NCBI RefSeq assembly: GCF_008281175.1
Contig: NZ_CP036524.1
Location: 3,720,001 to 3,784,000 of the forward strand
Length of the DNA: 64,000 nt
Direction of reading: 5' to 3'
Source: [Clostridium] hylemonae DSM 15053
GTDB taxonomy: Bacteria; Bacillota; Clostridia; Lachnospirales; Lachnospiraceae
A program made the translations under genes and the position numbers. The notes under the pieces are model-generated. The model did no database searches. It was not told where the DNA came from and saw only the letters and a list, made by a program, of their open reading frames with translations. Positions 1-8,667 of this stretch are shown here, one piece after another (the first letter of the stretch is position 1; every line of letters starts with the position of its first letter).

Positions 1-890
1 TTCGTGATCAGATCAATTTTCATCCGCTCCGACTGCATCTGCTTCTCCATGATCCGCTTTAAATTTGCGCTGATACTGCTCAGTTTGCGGGAACCTTCAT
101 ACAGTAAAGATTCCTCGTCCTCTATGGCAGGCGCGTTTAATTCTCCGTCCGCCATCGCGTTTATCTGCCTCAGCAATGATGCAGTATCTTTGTACACTTT
201 ATTATTTCTAAAGCTTTTGATATAGCAAATGTAAGAGACAACCGCCAGTACAGTAATGACGACCACTCCAAGCATATCTCCCCAATGCAGCCCGCTGTTC
301 CAGACAGCGCCGGCCGTTCCCGCCAGACATATCGTTGCAATGATCAGGCATACCCTGCTGTTCAGCCGTATCGCCTTCTCAAAGTCCAGGGCAGCTCTTC
401 TGCTCTGTACAACATTATAGATGACCGATGTTTTTTTAAGTCTTCCCTGAAGTATTTTCCTTGCTATCAGCACGATACAGCCCGCTCCGATAAGCGTTAC
501 CGGAAAATAAAAGCAGACGCTGCTCACAATAATCTTAACTCTCGTACCGATCCATATACTGTAGAACAGATGACCTCCGACCACAGAAGAATGAACTCCC
601 ATGAACCAGACCCACAGATCGAGCAGGAGCGCGGCCGTCAGCACTTCCGTACCGACTGTGTCTATCCTCCATCTTTTCATATCCTTCCATTCCTTCGCCG
701 GATAAAAATGAAAGAACAGACAGATCGCTATTATAAAGAGCGCTATTAAAAGAAAGTAGGTCAGCTTAAACCGCTGGTTAGAATTCCATCCCCCAAACCA
801 TCTGGATGTCACATATACACCGGAACATACCGCCGCGCCGGCTGCCGCCGCCACATACAGGATAAGCGCTGCCCGGCCCCTGTTAGTCAT
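1..890 (-). CDS. Sensor histidine kinase, C-terminal part beyond window edge
   Basis: Membrane sensor kinase paired with the response regulator just upstream. Reading on the minus strand from the ATG at 888-890 gives an open frame to base 1. It has several hydrophobic segments (early residues LILYVAAAA, later YFLLIALFIIAICLFF and further helices), then a soluble linker ending in KQMQSERMKIDLIT. That ending is what normally comes immediately before the H-box (N-V-S-H-D-L-K-T-P-L) of this kinase class, so the phospho-accepting histidine and ATPase domain lie outside the window. Its start overlaps the stop of the regulator (ATGACTAA), indicating translational coupling. The family is clear; the signal sensed is unknown. 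Confidence 0.85.
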   Translation of the reverse strand, partial: MTNRGRAALILYVAAAAGAAVCSGVYVTSRWFGGWNSNQRFKLTYFLLIALFIIAICLFFHFYPAKEWKDMKRWRIDTVGTEVLTAALLLDLWVWFMGVHSSVVGGHLFYSIWIGTRVKIIVSSVCFYFPVTLIGAGCIVLIARKILQGRLKKTSVIYNVVQSRRAALDFEKAIRLNSRVCLIIATICLAGTAGAVWNSGLHWGDMLGVVVITVLAVVSYICYIKSFRNNKVYKDTASLLRQINAMADGELNAPAIEDEESLLYEGSRKLSSISANLKRIMEKQMQSERMKIDLIT

Positions 891-1587
891 ATTTTTCAAT
901 TTTGTAGCCAATTCCCCACACCACCTTTAAGTATTTTGGATTTTTGGGAGTGATCTCTATCTTCTCCCGTATTCTACGTATATGTACCATGACGGTTTTC
1001 TCACCGGCATACACATCCTCCTGCCAGACTCTGCTGTATATCTGCTCCGCCGGAAATACATATCCCGGATGCTCCATCAGAAGTTCCAGTATTTTGTATT
1101 CTGTGGCTGTAAGCTGTGCCGGTTCACCGTCGACCGTCACCTGCTTTGTGTTTTTGTCCAGCACAAGCCCCCCTGTCCGCAGCACTGCATTGGAATCTGC
1201 CCAGGCGGCGGCTCCGAGCGCAAAATACCGCCTGAGCTGAGATTTCACCCTTGCCATCAGCTCCGCCGTGTTGTACGGCTTTGTCACATAATCATCCGCC
1301 CCCATTGAAAGGCCGATCACCTTGTCACTCTCTTCTGTTTTTGCCGAAAGCATAATGACCGGTATATTATTTTTCTCCCGGATCTTCATAAGCGCCGACA
1401 GGCCGTTCAGCTCCGGCATCATCACATCCAGTATAATAAGATGCACTTTATCCGTCACAAGCATATCCAGGGCCTCCATGCCATTAAAGGCCTTGAGTAC
1501 CTTGTAGCCTTCCAGCTCCAGAAGTTTGCCGAGTGACCTGACGATCTCTTTGTCATCGTCCACCACTAATACCGTATACTGTTCCAT
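883..1587 (-). CDS. OmpR/PhoB-family response regulator
   Basis: A 234-residue DNA-binding response regulator. The receiver domain (about residues 5-115) shows the acidic pocket VVDDDKE, the phospho-acceptor aspartate in LIILDVMMPELNG, the conserved T/S and K in the SAKT and YVTKPYN stretches. A winged-helix domain of PhoB type follows (LTATEYKILELLMEHPG ... VMVHIRRIREKIE ... VWGIGYKIE). I chose the ATG at 1585-1587 because a GGAGGAAA ribosome site lies six bases upstream; an ATG 18 bases further up (1605) has none. It is the first gene of a two-gene operon with the kinase at 1-890. Its target genes cannot be told from sequence. Confidence 0.95.
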   Translation of the reverse strand: MEQYTVLVVDDDKEIVRSLGKLLELEGYKVLKAFNGMEALDMLVTDKVHLIILDVMMPELNGLSALMKIREKNNIPVIMLSAKTEESDKVIGLSMGADDYVTKPYNTAELMARVKSQLRRYFALGAAAWADSNAVLRTGGLVLDKNTKQVTVDGEPAQLTATEYKILELLMEHPGYVFPAEQIYSRVWQEDVYAGEKTVMVHIRRIREKIEITPKNPKYLKVVWGIGYKIEKYD

Positions 1588-1693
1588 CGTTTTCCTCCGC
1601 TTCATTCCTGCTGTGTTCTAACCATAACAGGAAAATTTAAGTTTTTATCTTTATATTTCTAACAAATTTATTAAGATTACATACGAACAGAAA

Positions 1694-1729
1694 AAGTCCT
1701 CTGTTCAGCCTGCACCGGACAGAGGACTT
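1694..1729 (-). terminator. Intrinsic terminator after the CxxCxGxG lipoprotein gene
   Basis: Perfect 11-bp inverted repeat AAGTCCTCTGT / ACAGAGGACTT with a 14-base loop, followed on the minus strand by a T-run (AAAA at 1690-1693). It lies between the lipoprotein stop and the response-regulator promoter region. Confidence 0.85.
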
Positions 1730-1757
1730 AAATGTTTCATTCTTCTTTTATACTCTT

Positions 1758-2489
1758 CTAATGTTCTCCGGTTCCCCCGCACAATGTACAGACAGCTGAG
1801 CCTGAGCCGCCGCACAGCCTGCACGTTGTCGTCTCTGTGTACGAGGATGAGCCTGAGCCATAGTTGGCAGAAGACTTCGTCGTATACTTCTTACCCACGC
1901 CTTTACAGCTTGTGCACATCACAGTGCCCGCTCCTTTACACTTCGTGCATACAGAGGGACTTCTGTCATAACTGAAATCCGGTGACACACGATTTCCGGA
2001 ACCACCGGCAGATCCGGCCTGCCCGTCCTGTGTTCCCGTCTGCGCGCTGTACTCAGGATTGTCTGCCTGCCCCGTGCCTCCGCACGTCCAGCAGGAAGAA
2101 TACCCTGTTCCTTTACAGTACGTACACTTATATCCCGGCACGAACTGCGTACCCTCCACCTTTCCTTTTCCCTCACATATTGTGCAGAAATTCTGTCCGG
2201 CACCTTTGCACGTCGGACATGTTATCTTTTCCGGTATCTCAGGTTCCTGCACCGGTTCCTCCTCTGTTTCCGCCCCGTCCGCAGTTTCATCAGCGCCGGA
2301 AGAGTCTGCATCTTCACTTTCGCCATCCGGCTCTTCCTCCTGCCCCGCGGTTTCATCTTCCTGTTCGTTTCCCTCCACCTTATCTTTGATCTCCTGCAGA
2401 CTCTTCTCGTCAGGCGGACTCCCGCTGCAGGCCGTCAAAACCAGCGCGGTGATAAGGAGCAGGACCGGCAGACATCTCAATCTTTTCAT
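1758..2489 (-). CDS. Lipoprotein with eight DnaJ-type CxxCxGxG zinc motifs
   Basis: A 243-residue predicted lipoprotein: signal peptide MKRLRCLPVLLLITALVLTAC with a lipobox (LTAC, Cys21), then a highly acidic linker (about residues 30-85, many E/D/G), then a cysteine-rich region. That region contains eight CxxCxGxG units in four pairs (CPTCKGAG, CTICEGKG, CTYCKGTG, CWTCGGTG, CTKCKGAG, CTSCKGVG, CRLCGGSG, CTLCGGTG). In DnaJ four such units bind two zinc ions, so this protein has the equivalent of two DnaJ cysteine-rich domains, without a J domain, displayed outside the membrane. A GGAGGTG site supports the start. Role unknown; a redox or unfolded-protein-binding role is only inference. Single-gene unit between glgB and the two-component system. 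Confidence 0.8.
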   Translation of the reverse strand: MKRLRCLPVLLLITALVLTACSGSPPDEKSLQEIKDKVEGNEQEDETAGQEEEPDGESEDADSSGADETADGAETEEEPVQEPEIPEKITCPTCKGAGQNFCTICEGKGKVEGTQFVPGYKCTYCKGTGYSSCWTCGGTGQADNPEYSAQTGTQDGQAGSAGGSGNRVSPDFSYDRSPSVCTKCKGAGTVMCTSCKGVGKKYTTKSSANYGSGSSSYTETTTCRLCGGSGSAVCTLCGGTGEH

Positions 2490-2560
2490 TTCAGCACCTC
2501 CCTGCTGAATCTGGAAATCTTCTCTGCACTACAGCTTATGCGGGAAGAACGGCATTGTAC

Positions 2561-4471
2561 TTAAAATTCAAATACGGCAACACCGTACGCGGGCAGTCTG
2601 TATGCAAAAGAATACGGTCTGCCGTCGCACTCAGACTTGACGGATTTATATACGAGAGGCCTCTCCTCCCCGCTTCCGCCGTATTTGCTTTCGTCACTGT
2701 TGAGCACAAGTTTATACTGCTTTCTCTTCGGCACGCCGACCCGGTAATCTTCCCGTTCCACCGGCGTAAAATTGCACACAAACAATAGATTCTTCCTGCA
2801 GTCTTTGGAATGTCTTATGAAGCTGAAGATGCTTCTCTGCGCATCGTCTGCATTTACCCACTCAAAGCCTTCCCACGAACTGTCCATTTCGTACATTGCC
2901 TTGTTGCGTTTGTACAGATGAAGCAGATCCCTGACCCAGTTCTGCATCTGCCTGTGTTCCTCTTCCGCCAGAAGATACCAGTCCAGTTCTCTCTCTTCGC
3001 TCCACTCACGCAGCTGGGCAAACTCCTGGCCCATGAACAGCAGCTTCTTGCCCGCATGCCCCATCATAAAGGCATAGCCTGCCTTTAGATTCGCATACTT
3101 ATCTGCACCGAGCCCGGGCATCTTGTTGATCATGGAGCACTTAAGATGCACCACTTCGTCGTGGGAGAGAACAAGGATATAGTTCTCACTGTACGCATAG
3201 CTCATGGCAAACGTCATCTGGTTGTGGGCGCCCTTCCTGTAGAGCGGATCAAGCTTCATATATTCCGTAAAATCATGCATCCAGCCCATATTCCATTTCA
3301 GGCTGAAGCCAAGTCCGTCCTCTTCCACATCTCCCGTGACCTTTGGCCATGCCGTAGACTCTTCCGCGATCATCAGCGCCCCGGGATTTCTGCCCAGTAC
3401 AACTGAATTCAGATGTTTGAAAAAATCAATAGCCTCAAGGTTCTTGTTGCCGCCGTATTTATTGGCTGTCCACTGGCCGTCCTGCTTTCCATAATCGAGG
3501 TAAAGCATGGAAGCTACGGCATCTACGCGCAGACCATCCACATGATACTGCTCGATCCAGAACAGCGCATTTGAAATGAGAAAGTTGCGCACTTCATTTT
3601 TCCCATAATCAAATATCTTCGTTCCCCAGTCAGGATGCTCCCCCTTTTTCGGATCAGCATATTCGTAAGTCGGCGTCCCGTCGAAATCAGCCAGTCCGTG
3701 GGCATCTCTCGGGAAATGTGCCGGCACCCAGTCAAGAATAACGCCCACTTTATTTTTGTGCAGATAGTTTATCATCCACGCAAAATCCTTCGGTGTCCCA
3801 TAACGGGACGTAGGAGCAAAATACCCGGTCACCTGATATCCCCACGAACCGTCAAACGGATGTTCCGCGATCCCCATCAGCTCAACGTGGGTATAGCCCA
3901 TATCTTTCACATATTTCGTGATTTCCTTTGCAAATTCACGGTAAGTATAGAACCCTTCATCTTCACGTCCCAGATGGCGTTTCCACGAGCCGATATGAAC
4001 CTCATAGATGGACATCGGCTCTTTCCTGTGGTCCCATTCGGCGCGGTTCTTAAGCCAAAGTTCATCCGTCCACGCTATATCGCTTAGATCTGCCACTCTC
4101 GATGCTGTTCCGGGCCTCAGCTCCGCATAATTGGCATACGGATCCGCCTTAAAGATATACTGGCCGGAATAAGTCTCTATACAGAACTTATACATCTCGC
4201 CTTCCTGCGCGCCCGGTATAAAACATGTATAGATACCGAGAGGTTCGCCCCTCTCCATCGGGTTCGCCTCCATATCCCAGTCATTGAATTCCCCGACAAC
4301 GGTGACCGACTTGGCGTGCGGCGCCCATACGGCAAAATACACACCGGTCTTTTTCCCGCTGCACACTTTGTGCGCCCCAAGCTTTTTATAGATCTCATAA
4401 TGGTTTCCCTGTCCGAAAAGATAGTGGTCAAGTTCCCCGATCTCATATGATTTCTTTCTTTTTCCTGCCAT
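2561..4471 (-). CDS. glgB: 1,4-alpha-glucan branching enzyme
   Basis: Glycogen branching enzyme (EC 2.4.1.18), 636 residues, making alpha-1,6 branches in glycogen. An N-terminal CBM48-type domain (VYFAVWAPHAKSVTVVGEFNDWD) precedes the GH13 barrel: conserved region ending VILDWVPAHFP, nucleophile Asp in DGLRVDAVASMLYLDY, acid/base Glu in LMIAEEST, and the stabilising Asp in LSHDEVVH. The C-terminal beta domain ends at YGVAVFEF. The ATG at 4469-4471 has a GAGGGGTGG site; the upstream ATG at 4486 overlaps that site, so I do not use it. It stands alone without glgC or glgA; glgP is 55 kb away in this window. Downstream of the large TPR protein but separated from it by a terminator. Confidence 0.97.
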   Translation of the reverse strand: MAGKRKKSYEIGELDHYLFGQGNHYEIYKKLGAHKVCSGKKTGVYFAVWAPHAKSVTVVGEFNDWDMEANPMERGEPLGIYTCFIPGAQEGEMYKFCIETYSGQYIFKADPYANYAELRPGTASRVADLSDIAWTDELWLKNRAEWDHRKEPMSIYEVHIGSWKRHLGREDEGFYTYREFAKEITKYVKDMGYTHVELMGIAEHPFDGSWGYQVTGYFAPTSRYGTPKDFAWMINYLHKNKVGVILDWVPAHFPRDAHGLADFDGTPTYEYADPKKGEHPDWGTKIFDYGKNEVRNFLISNALFWIEQYHVDGLRVDAVASMLYLDYGKQDGQWTANKYGGNKNLEAIDFFKHLNSVVLGRNPGALMIAEESTAWPKVTGDVEEDGLGFSLKWNMGWMHDFTEYMKLDPLYRKGAHNQMTFAMSYAYSENYILVLSHDEVVHLKCSMINKMPGLGADKYANLKAGYAFMMGHAGKKLLFMGQEFAQLREWSEERELDWYLLAEEEHRQMQNWVRDLLHLYKRNKAMYEMDSSWEGFEWVNADDAQRSIFSFIRHSKDCRKNLLFVCNFTPVEREDYRVGVPKRKQYKLVLNSDESKYGGSGEERPLVYKSVKSECDGRPYSFAYRLPAYGVAVFEF

Positions 4472-4530
4472 ACTGCCACCCCTCACAATCCTGTCTTAAT
4501 ATAAGTTCATTATACTTTAGACAGGCATAA

Positions 4531-4576
4531 AAAGAAAGGGTTTTGACAAATGTTGCCCTGTCAAAACCCTTTCTTT
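4531..4576 (-). terminator. Strong intrinsic terminator (18-bp perfect stem)
   Basis: AAAGAAAGGGTTTTGACA pairs perfectly with TGTCAAAACCCTTTCTTT across a 10-base loop. It sits just after the stop of the large TPR protein (4585) and before the glgB ribosome site, and it is A/T-rich at the stem base on both sides, so it may work in both directions. Confidence 0.85.
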
Positions 4577-4584
4577 TTCTGTTG

Positions 4585-7551
4585 TCAGATCCTGAAATCT
4601 TCTTCTTTCAAAATGATTCTGTCGGAATCGTCCGTGCTCTTTCCGAACACCCTTCTGGCAAGATGCTTCACATTAGCCTTCTGGGAATGCGAAATGGCCT
4701 CATCCATGATATCCTTCACTTCTGCAACTGTAACTGCATGGTCCTCTCTCTGCATAACGTCGATTCTGCTGTACAGCGCCAGGATTCCCATCTCGTCAAG
4801 CTTATAACCGTTTTCTTTGGCATACGTCTGACCGAATGTTACAAGTTCATCATTGATAAATACCGGAAGCTCCAGCCTGGAGGTAAACTTCTTCCTGAAA
4901 TCCGGATTCGCCGTCAGAATCCTCTCAAGCGGCTTTCTCTGGTCTTCCAGCACAAACAGAAGCTCACCTGTCTTCTTCTCCATCAGATAGTCAAGTTCCT
5001 TGACAGTCCTTGAATTCAGCTTTCCGGCCTTCTCTATGATGATCGCTCCGCCGCGCAGCTTCTGTATAATATTGGACAGTTCTTTTTTATTCAGCGATTC
5101 GCCGGTGACAATGGCGACTTTCCCCTGCTTTAAGTTCCTCTGCTTCTGGATCGCTTTTACGATATCTACCGCCAGGACAGTCTTACCTGAACCTTTCCGG
5201 CCGATCACAAGCAGGTTTCCGGTCTTGGATGTGCCTTCCCGCTGCGCCCTTCTGTCATTGTCGAGCACTTCCACGATCTGCTCGCTCATTCCTCTGACAG
5301 GTACAAAGTATGAAAATAGTTTCTTCTGCTCCTCCGTCAGACCGGCCTTAAGGCCAATCTCGCTCGTTGCGCTCAGGTCATAACGCCCTGTGACTACAAA
5401 CCCTGTGTCAAACGGAACTCCGCCGCCTTTGGACTTCTTGATCCGCTTCTGAATCTCCTCCTCGGAAGGCTCCTCGATCACGAGTTCCTCCTCCTCAGGT
5501 TCATCGGCCTCCGCCGCGTCGTCATCGAAGAAATCATCTTCGCTTTCAAAGTCATCCTCTTCAAAGCCGTCTCCGCTCTCGAAATCATCTTCCTCAAAGT
5601 CTTCTTCGTCGAAATCTTCTTCGTCAAAGTCCTCTTCCTCGAAGTCTTCTTCGTCGAAATCTTCTTCATTAAAACCGCCTTCGTCAAAGTCGTCTCCACC
5701 GAAATCTTCTTCATAGCTGTCATCGGAATCTTCGTCTCCGAAATCCTCGTCAAAATCGTCCTCATCGAATGCGCTCCCGAAGTCGTCTTCGTAGTCATCG
5801 TCTTCCTCAGAATCATCTTCCATCTGAAGGTCTTCCACAAGATTTCCCATATTTTCTAACGGTTCATCGTCTTCTTCCTCAAAATAATCCGGTTCTTCCA
5901 CCGGCTCCGGCTCGGCAACTCCGTGTTCCAACTCTTCCATAAGCTGGCGGATATCCTCCGTCATGCTTGGAACTGTCTTCTTCGCTTTCTCTTCGTCCGC
6001 TTTTCTCGCTGCCTCTTCCTCTGCCGCCTTCCGGGCTGCTTCCTCCTCAGCTTTTCTGGCCGCCTTTCTCGCCGCTTCCTTCTCTGCCGCCTTCCGGGCT
6101 GCTTCTTCCTCTGCCGCCTTTCTCGCTGCTTCGGCCTCCGCTGCTTTTCTTGCCTCTTCCTCTGCCATTCTTCTGGCAGCTTCTTCTTCCGCCTTACGGA
6201 AGGCTTCCTCCTCGGCTGCTTTTCTCGCTGCTTCTTCTTCGGCTGCTTTTCTGGCCGCTTCCTCTTCCGCCGCCTTCCGGGCCGCCTCTTCTTCGGCTGC
6301 CTTCCTCGCTGCTTCTTCCTCTGCCGCCTTTCTCGCCGCCTCGGCTTCGGCTGCTTTTTTCTCTACTTCACGGCGCTCTGCCTCTCTGCGTTTTCTGGCT
6401 TCTTCTCTTTCTTTACCGATCCGTTCTACATCTTCCTGCTTCTGTTTTTCGATCGCCTCGGCGTGGTCCTTCTGCTTTGCTTCCCATTCCTGAAGGATCT
6501 CTTCTATACGCATCTGGCCTGTGATCCGCAGTTCTTCCGTCTTCTCGGCCATCGCTTTTTCTTCTATATCGATACCGCTGGCTACTTTCACGCCGTTTGC
6601 CAGCGCTTCCTGCAGCGTCGCTCCTTTGACTACTTTAGTTATCGGAGACTTCTGCTGCTTCTGCTGGAGCGCTTCCAGCTCCTCCAGTTCTTCTACCGGC
6701 ATCTTTCTTGTCTCGTCTGTCGGAACATCCACCTCAGCCTCTACCGCTTTCAGCACCTCATCCATCACAGAGGTCTCCGCGCCCGGCTGCTTGGTCATCA
6801 CCGGTTCTATCTTCTCCGGAGAACTGTACGCCTGCTCTACAGGTTCTTCCTCTTGTTCCTCCGGTTCTGCAGTCAAAGGCCGGCTCTTTCTCACCGGAAC
6901 TTCTGCGGCTGCTTTTTTGATCTGCGGCTTCTTTGCAGCGCCCGGACGGCTGTCATACTTTTCCTGCTGCAGCGGTGTGAGCGGCTTGTATTTCATCTTG
7001 AGCTCCATGGCCTGGTATACATACTTGCCCTCGCTGAACCAAAGTATGAGATCATCGCACTCTTCAAGACATTCTGCCGTCATTCCCGCTTCATGGTATA
7101 AAAGCGCAAGCTCATAAGCCCATTTCTCAACGTACTCAGACTTTTTAAAATCTTCAAGCGCTGTGATCTGTTCTTCATATGACGCCTTCTGTGCTTTCAG
7201 TATCTTGTATTTTAATATGTACTGGTTCGGATCCTTTGGGGCCAGCTTTACGAACTCTTCATAACAGTCCGACGCCTCTTCTATATCGTTGATCTTAAGC
7301 GCCAGTGTCCCGAGACGGTACACGATCTTCCTGCTGCCCGGAGACCTGTCGTAGGCGACAAACAAAATGTCCCTGCTCTTTTGAAATTCTCCGTTTGATT
7401 CGTATATTTCACTTACCGTGTTGAGCATGGATGCATTTTTCACCCTTCTCCAGTCCACGGTATCCGCTATTTCCATCGCTTTTTTATATTGCTTTTTCTC
7501 CATATATTCGAGCATCTGCTCGGTTTTTACACGATATTCGTATTTATCCAA
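4585..7551 (-). CDS. Large TPR / Ala-Glu-Lys coiled-coil / acidic / AAA-like protein
   Basis: About 988 residues; no experimentally known homologue recognised. Regions in order: N-terminal TPR-like helices (about 1-190); a proline/glutamate linker; a long coiled coil built from repeats of AARKAAEEE (about 390-550); a very acidic stretch of [14 protein letters not shown] type (about 570-700); and a C-terminal AAA-like ATPase domain with Walker A GRKGSGKT. The Walker B position reads [10 protein letters not shown], so the usual DE pair is EK. The C-terminal ATPase resembles the SpoVK/CbbX class ([19 protein letters not shown]). I prefer the TTG start at 7549-7551, preceded by GAGGTGAG; an ATG at 7593 is possible but has no good ribosome site. 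Probably cytoplasmic; function unknown. Confidence 0.75.
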   Translation of the reverse strand: MDKYEYRVKTEQMLEYMEKKQYKKAMEIADTVDWRRVKNASMLNTVSEIYESNGEFQKSRDILFVAYDRSPGSRKIVYRLGTLALKINDIEEASDCYEEFVKLAPKDPNQYILKYKILKAQKASYEEQITALEDFKKSEYVEKWAYELALLYHEAGMTAECLEECDDLILWFSEGKYVYQAMELKMKYKPLTPLQQEKYDSRPGAAKKPQIKKAAAEVPVRKSRPLTAEPEEQEEEPVEQAYSSPEKIEPVMTKQPGAETSVMDEVLKAVEAEVDVPTDETRKMPVEELEELEALQQKQQKSPITKVVKGATLQEALANGVKVASGIDIEEKAMAEKTEELRITGQMRIEEILQEWEAKQKDHAEAIEKQKQEDVERIGKEREEARKRREAERREVEKKAAEAEAARKAAEEEAARKAAEEEAARKAAEEEAARKAAEEEAARKAAEEEAFRKAEEEAARRMAEEEARKAAEAEAARKAAEEEAARKAAEKEAARKAARKAEEEAARKAAEEEAARKADEEKAKKTVPSMTEDIRQLMEELEHGVAEPEPVEEPDYFEEEDDEPLENMGNLVEDLQMEDDSEEDDDYEDDFGSAFDEDDFDEDFGDEDSDDSYEEDFGGDDFDEGGFNEEDFDEEDFEEEDFDEEDFDEEDFEEDDFESGDGFEEDDFESEDDFFDDDAAEADEPEEEELVIEEPSEEEIQKRIKKSKGGGVPFDTGFVVTGRYDLSATSEIGLKAGLTEEQKKLFSYFVPVRGMSEQIVEVLDNDRRAQREGTSKTGNLLVIGRKGSGKTVLAVDIVKAIQKQRNLKQGKVAIVTGESLNKKELSNIIQKLRGGAIIIEKAGKLNSRTVKELDYLMEKKTGELLFVLEDQRKPLERILTANPDFRKKFTSRLELPVFINDELVTFGQTYAKENGYKLDEMGILALYSRIDVMQREDHAVTVAEVKDIMDEAISHSQKANVKHLARRVFGKSTDDSDRIILKEEDFRI

Positions 7552-7787
7552 AGTTCTCACCTCAATAATATTTTTTATACTATTCCTCTCCAATGTTTCT
7601 TAACAGTTGTATGGTTATCCTATACTACTCCATAATTTCACTGATATAAGTTTATCATAAGCCTATATCAATGTCAAAATATAAGCATAAAAAATATTAA
7701 AACTTTGTTACAAAACATTACAAATCTAAGAAGTGGAAATTGTTACCATAATCTCATGATTTTATGGCATTTATATAAAAGTGTAAA
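7552..7787. other. AT-rich promoter region upstream of the TPR protein
   Basis: About 235 bases without a credible gene. It contains TGTAAT and TGTAAC hexamers four bases apart on the minus strand near 7705-7722 (in TTTGTAATGTTTTGTAAC), resembling but not matching the five-base spacing of WalR boxes. No clear sigma-A promoter could be fixed. Confidence 0.4.
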
Positions 7788-7828
7788 AAAACAGCCACCA
7801 TATTTTTTCCAATTATGATGGCTGTTTT
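7788..7828 (-). terminator. Intrinsic terminator downstream of the decayed gene
   Basis: AAAACAGCCA pairs with TGGCTGTTTT, with further imperfect pairing inside (CAT/ATG) and an A-run on the plus strand that gives a U-run on the minus transcript. It terminates the decayed gene at 7965-8362. Confidence 0.7.
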
Positions 7829-7964
7829 ATATTAAGTTTTATCATATTTATTCTTCTTTATCGGAGGATCATTCTTGATTCTATTCCCTAAGCCTGTCTC
7901 CTTTTCATATTCAAATTATAACTCAAAGCTTCAGACTATAAAATTATAATCTTCATATCATTAT

Positions 7965-8362
7965 TTATATCCCTCTTTTTTCTCTATATAAGTCAGTCAA
8001 CCCGGTTATTATACCTATAGCCGTTCCGACCATAGCCACTACCCTTATCATTTTGTCTACAGCCGTATTAAGTTATTTCTTCTATAACCACTGCTTATAT
8101 AGCTCCCACTATATAAATTCAGATATATTAGCTGATGTTTCTTCACACATCGTCTAATCTCTTTGAACTATCTGTGGTATATTCTTTCAATATGTCTGCA
8201 AATATGAATCTTGCCAATCCGGTTTATTCTTCTTCTCCGATTTCTCTTTTCATTATTTTATCTACCGGTTTATTCTCTATTGTTAAGGCTTATTCTACGG
8301 GAATTGATATTTGCCATACCACTAACATATTGAGCTTTAGATTCTGATATTACATTGTCCAA
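7965..8362 (-). pseudogene. Decayed small membrane-protein gene
   Basis: On the minus strand a good ribosome site (AAGGAGG at 8372-8378) precedes a TTG start at 8360-8362 that opens MDNVISESKAQYVSGM, but the frame closes after 30 codons. Protein-like pieces continue in other frames: IENKPVDKIMKREIGEEE, a stop, then TGLARFIFADILKEYTT and SSKRLDDV, another stop, ETSANISEFI, AVVIEEIT, and finally DKMIRVVAMVGTAIGIITGL followed by TDLYREKRGI and a stop at 7965. Joined by several frameshifts and nonsense changes these make one plausible protein of about 130 residues with a C-terminal hydrophobic helix. Family not recognised. The 70-codon frame on the plus strand (8135-8347) is its shadow. Confidence 0.5.
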
Positions 8363-8378
8363 TGGATTAAGCCTCCTT

Positions 8379-8667
8379 CACTTTTATTTCCAAATTTATA
8401 TCTCACCTACATATGAAATATAATTTTTTATAATCCTTTGAAAAATGGCTGGCATATATCGTTCATAATATGTGTCTCCATTTTTCAGGAACCTCTTTCT
8501 CGTCAAGATTCTTTTTTGGATTTCCTTTGGATTGACTATATAATATCATCGGTCTTTTTATTTGTCAATACTATTTTTAACTTTTTATTTTATTAATTTA
8601 TAATTGTATATATTTAACTAAATATTCTGTCTTTTTAAACATTCTGACAGGTCTGTACAAAACCGCG
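8379..8667. other. AT-rich non-coding stretch
   Basis: About 290 bases between the decayed gene and the beta-propeller gene. Very AT-rich with no open frame of note. It must hold the promoter of the decayed gene and the terminator of the beta-propeller gene; a weak CTGTC/GACAG inverted repeat near 8628-8651 is the only candidate terminator I see. Confidence 0.4.

Noticed and set aside
285-749. 154-codon plus-strand frame at the left edge
   Set aside because: Lies over the minus-strand histidine kinase frame, which overlaps its regulator and ends in an H-box lead-in.
5923-7117. Plus-strand frames up to 392 codons opposite the TPR protein
   Set aside because: Mirror of the Ala/Glu/Lys repeats giving Phe/Leu/Ser-rich shadows; no start signals.
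8135-8347. 70-codon plus-strand frame
   Set aside because: Opposite strand of the decayed gene; lacks a ribosome site.
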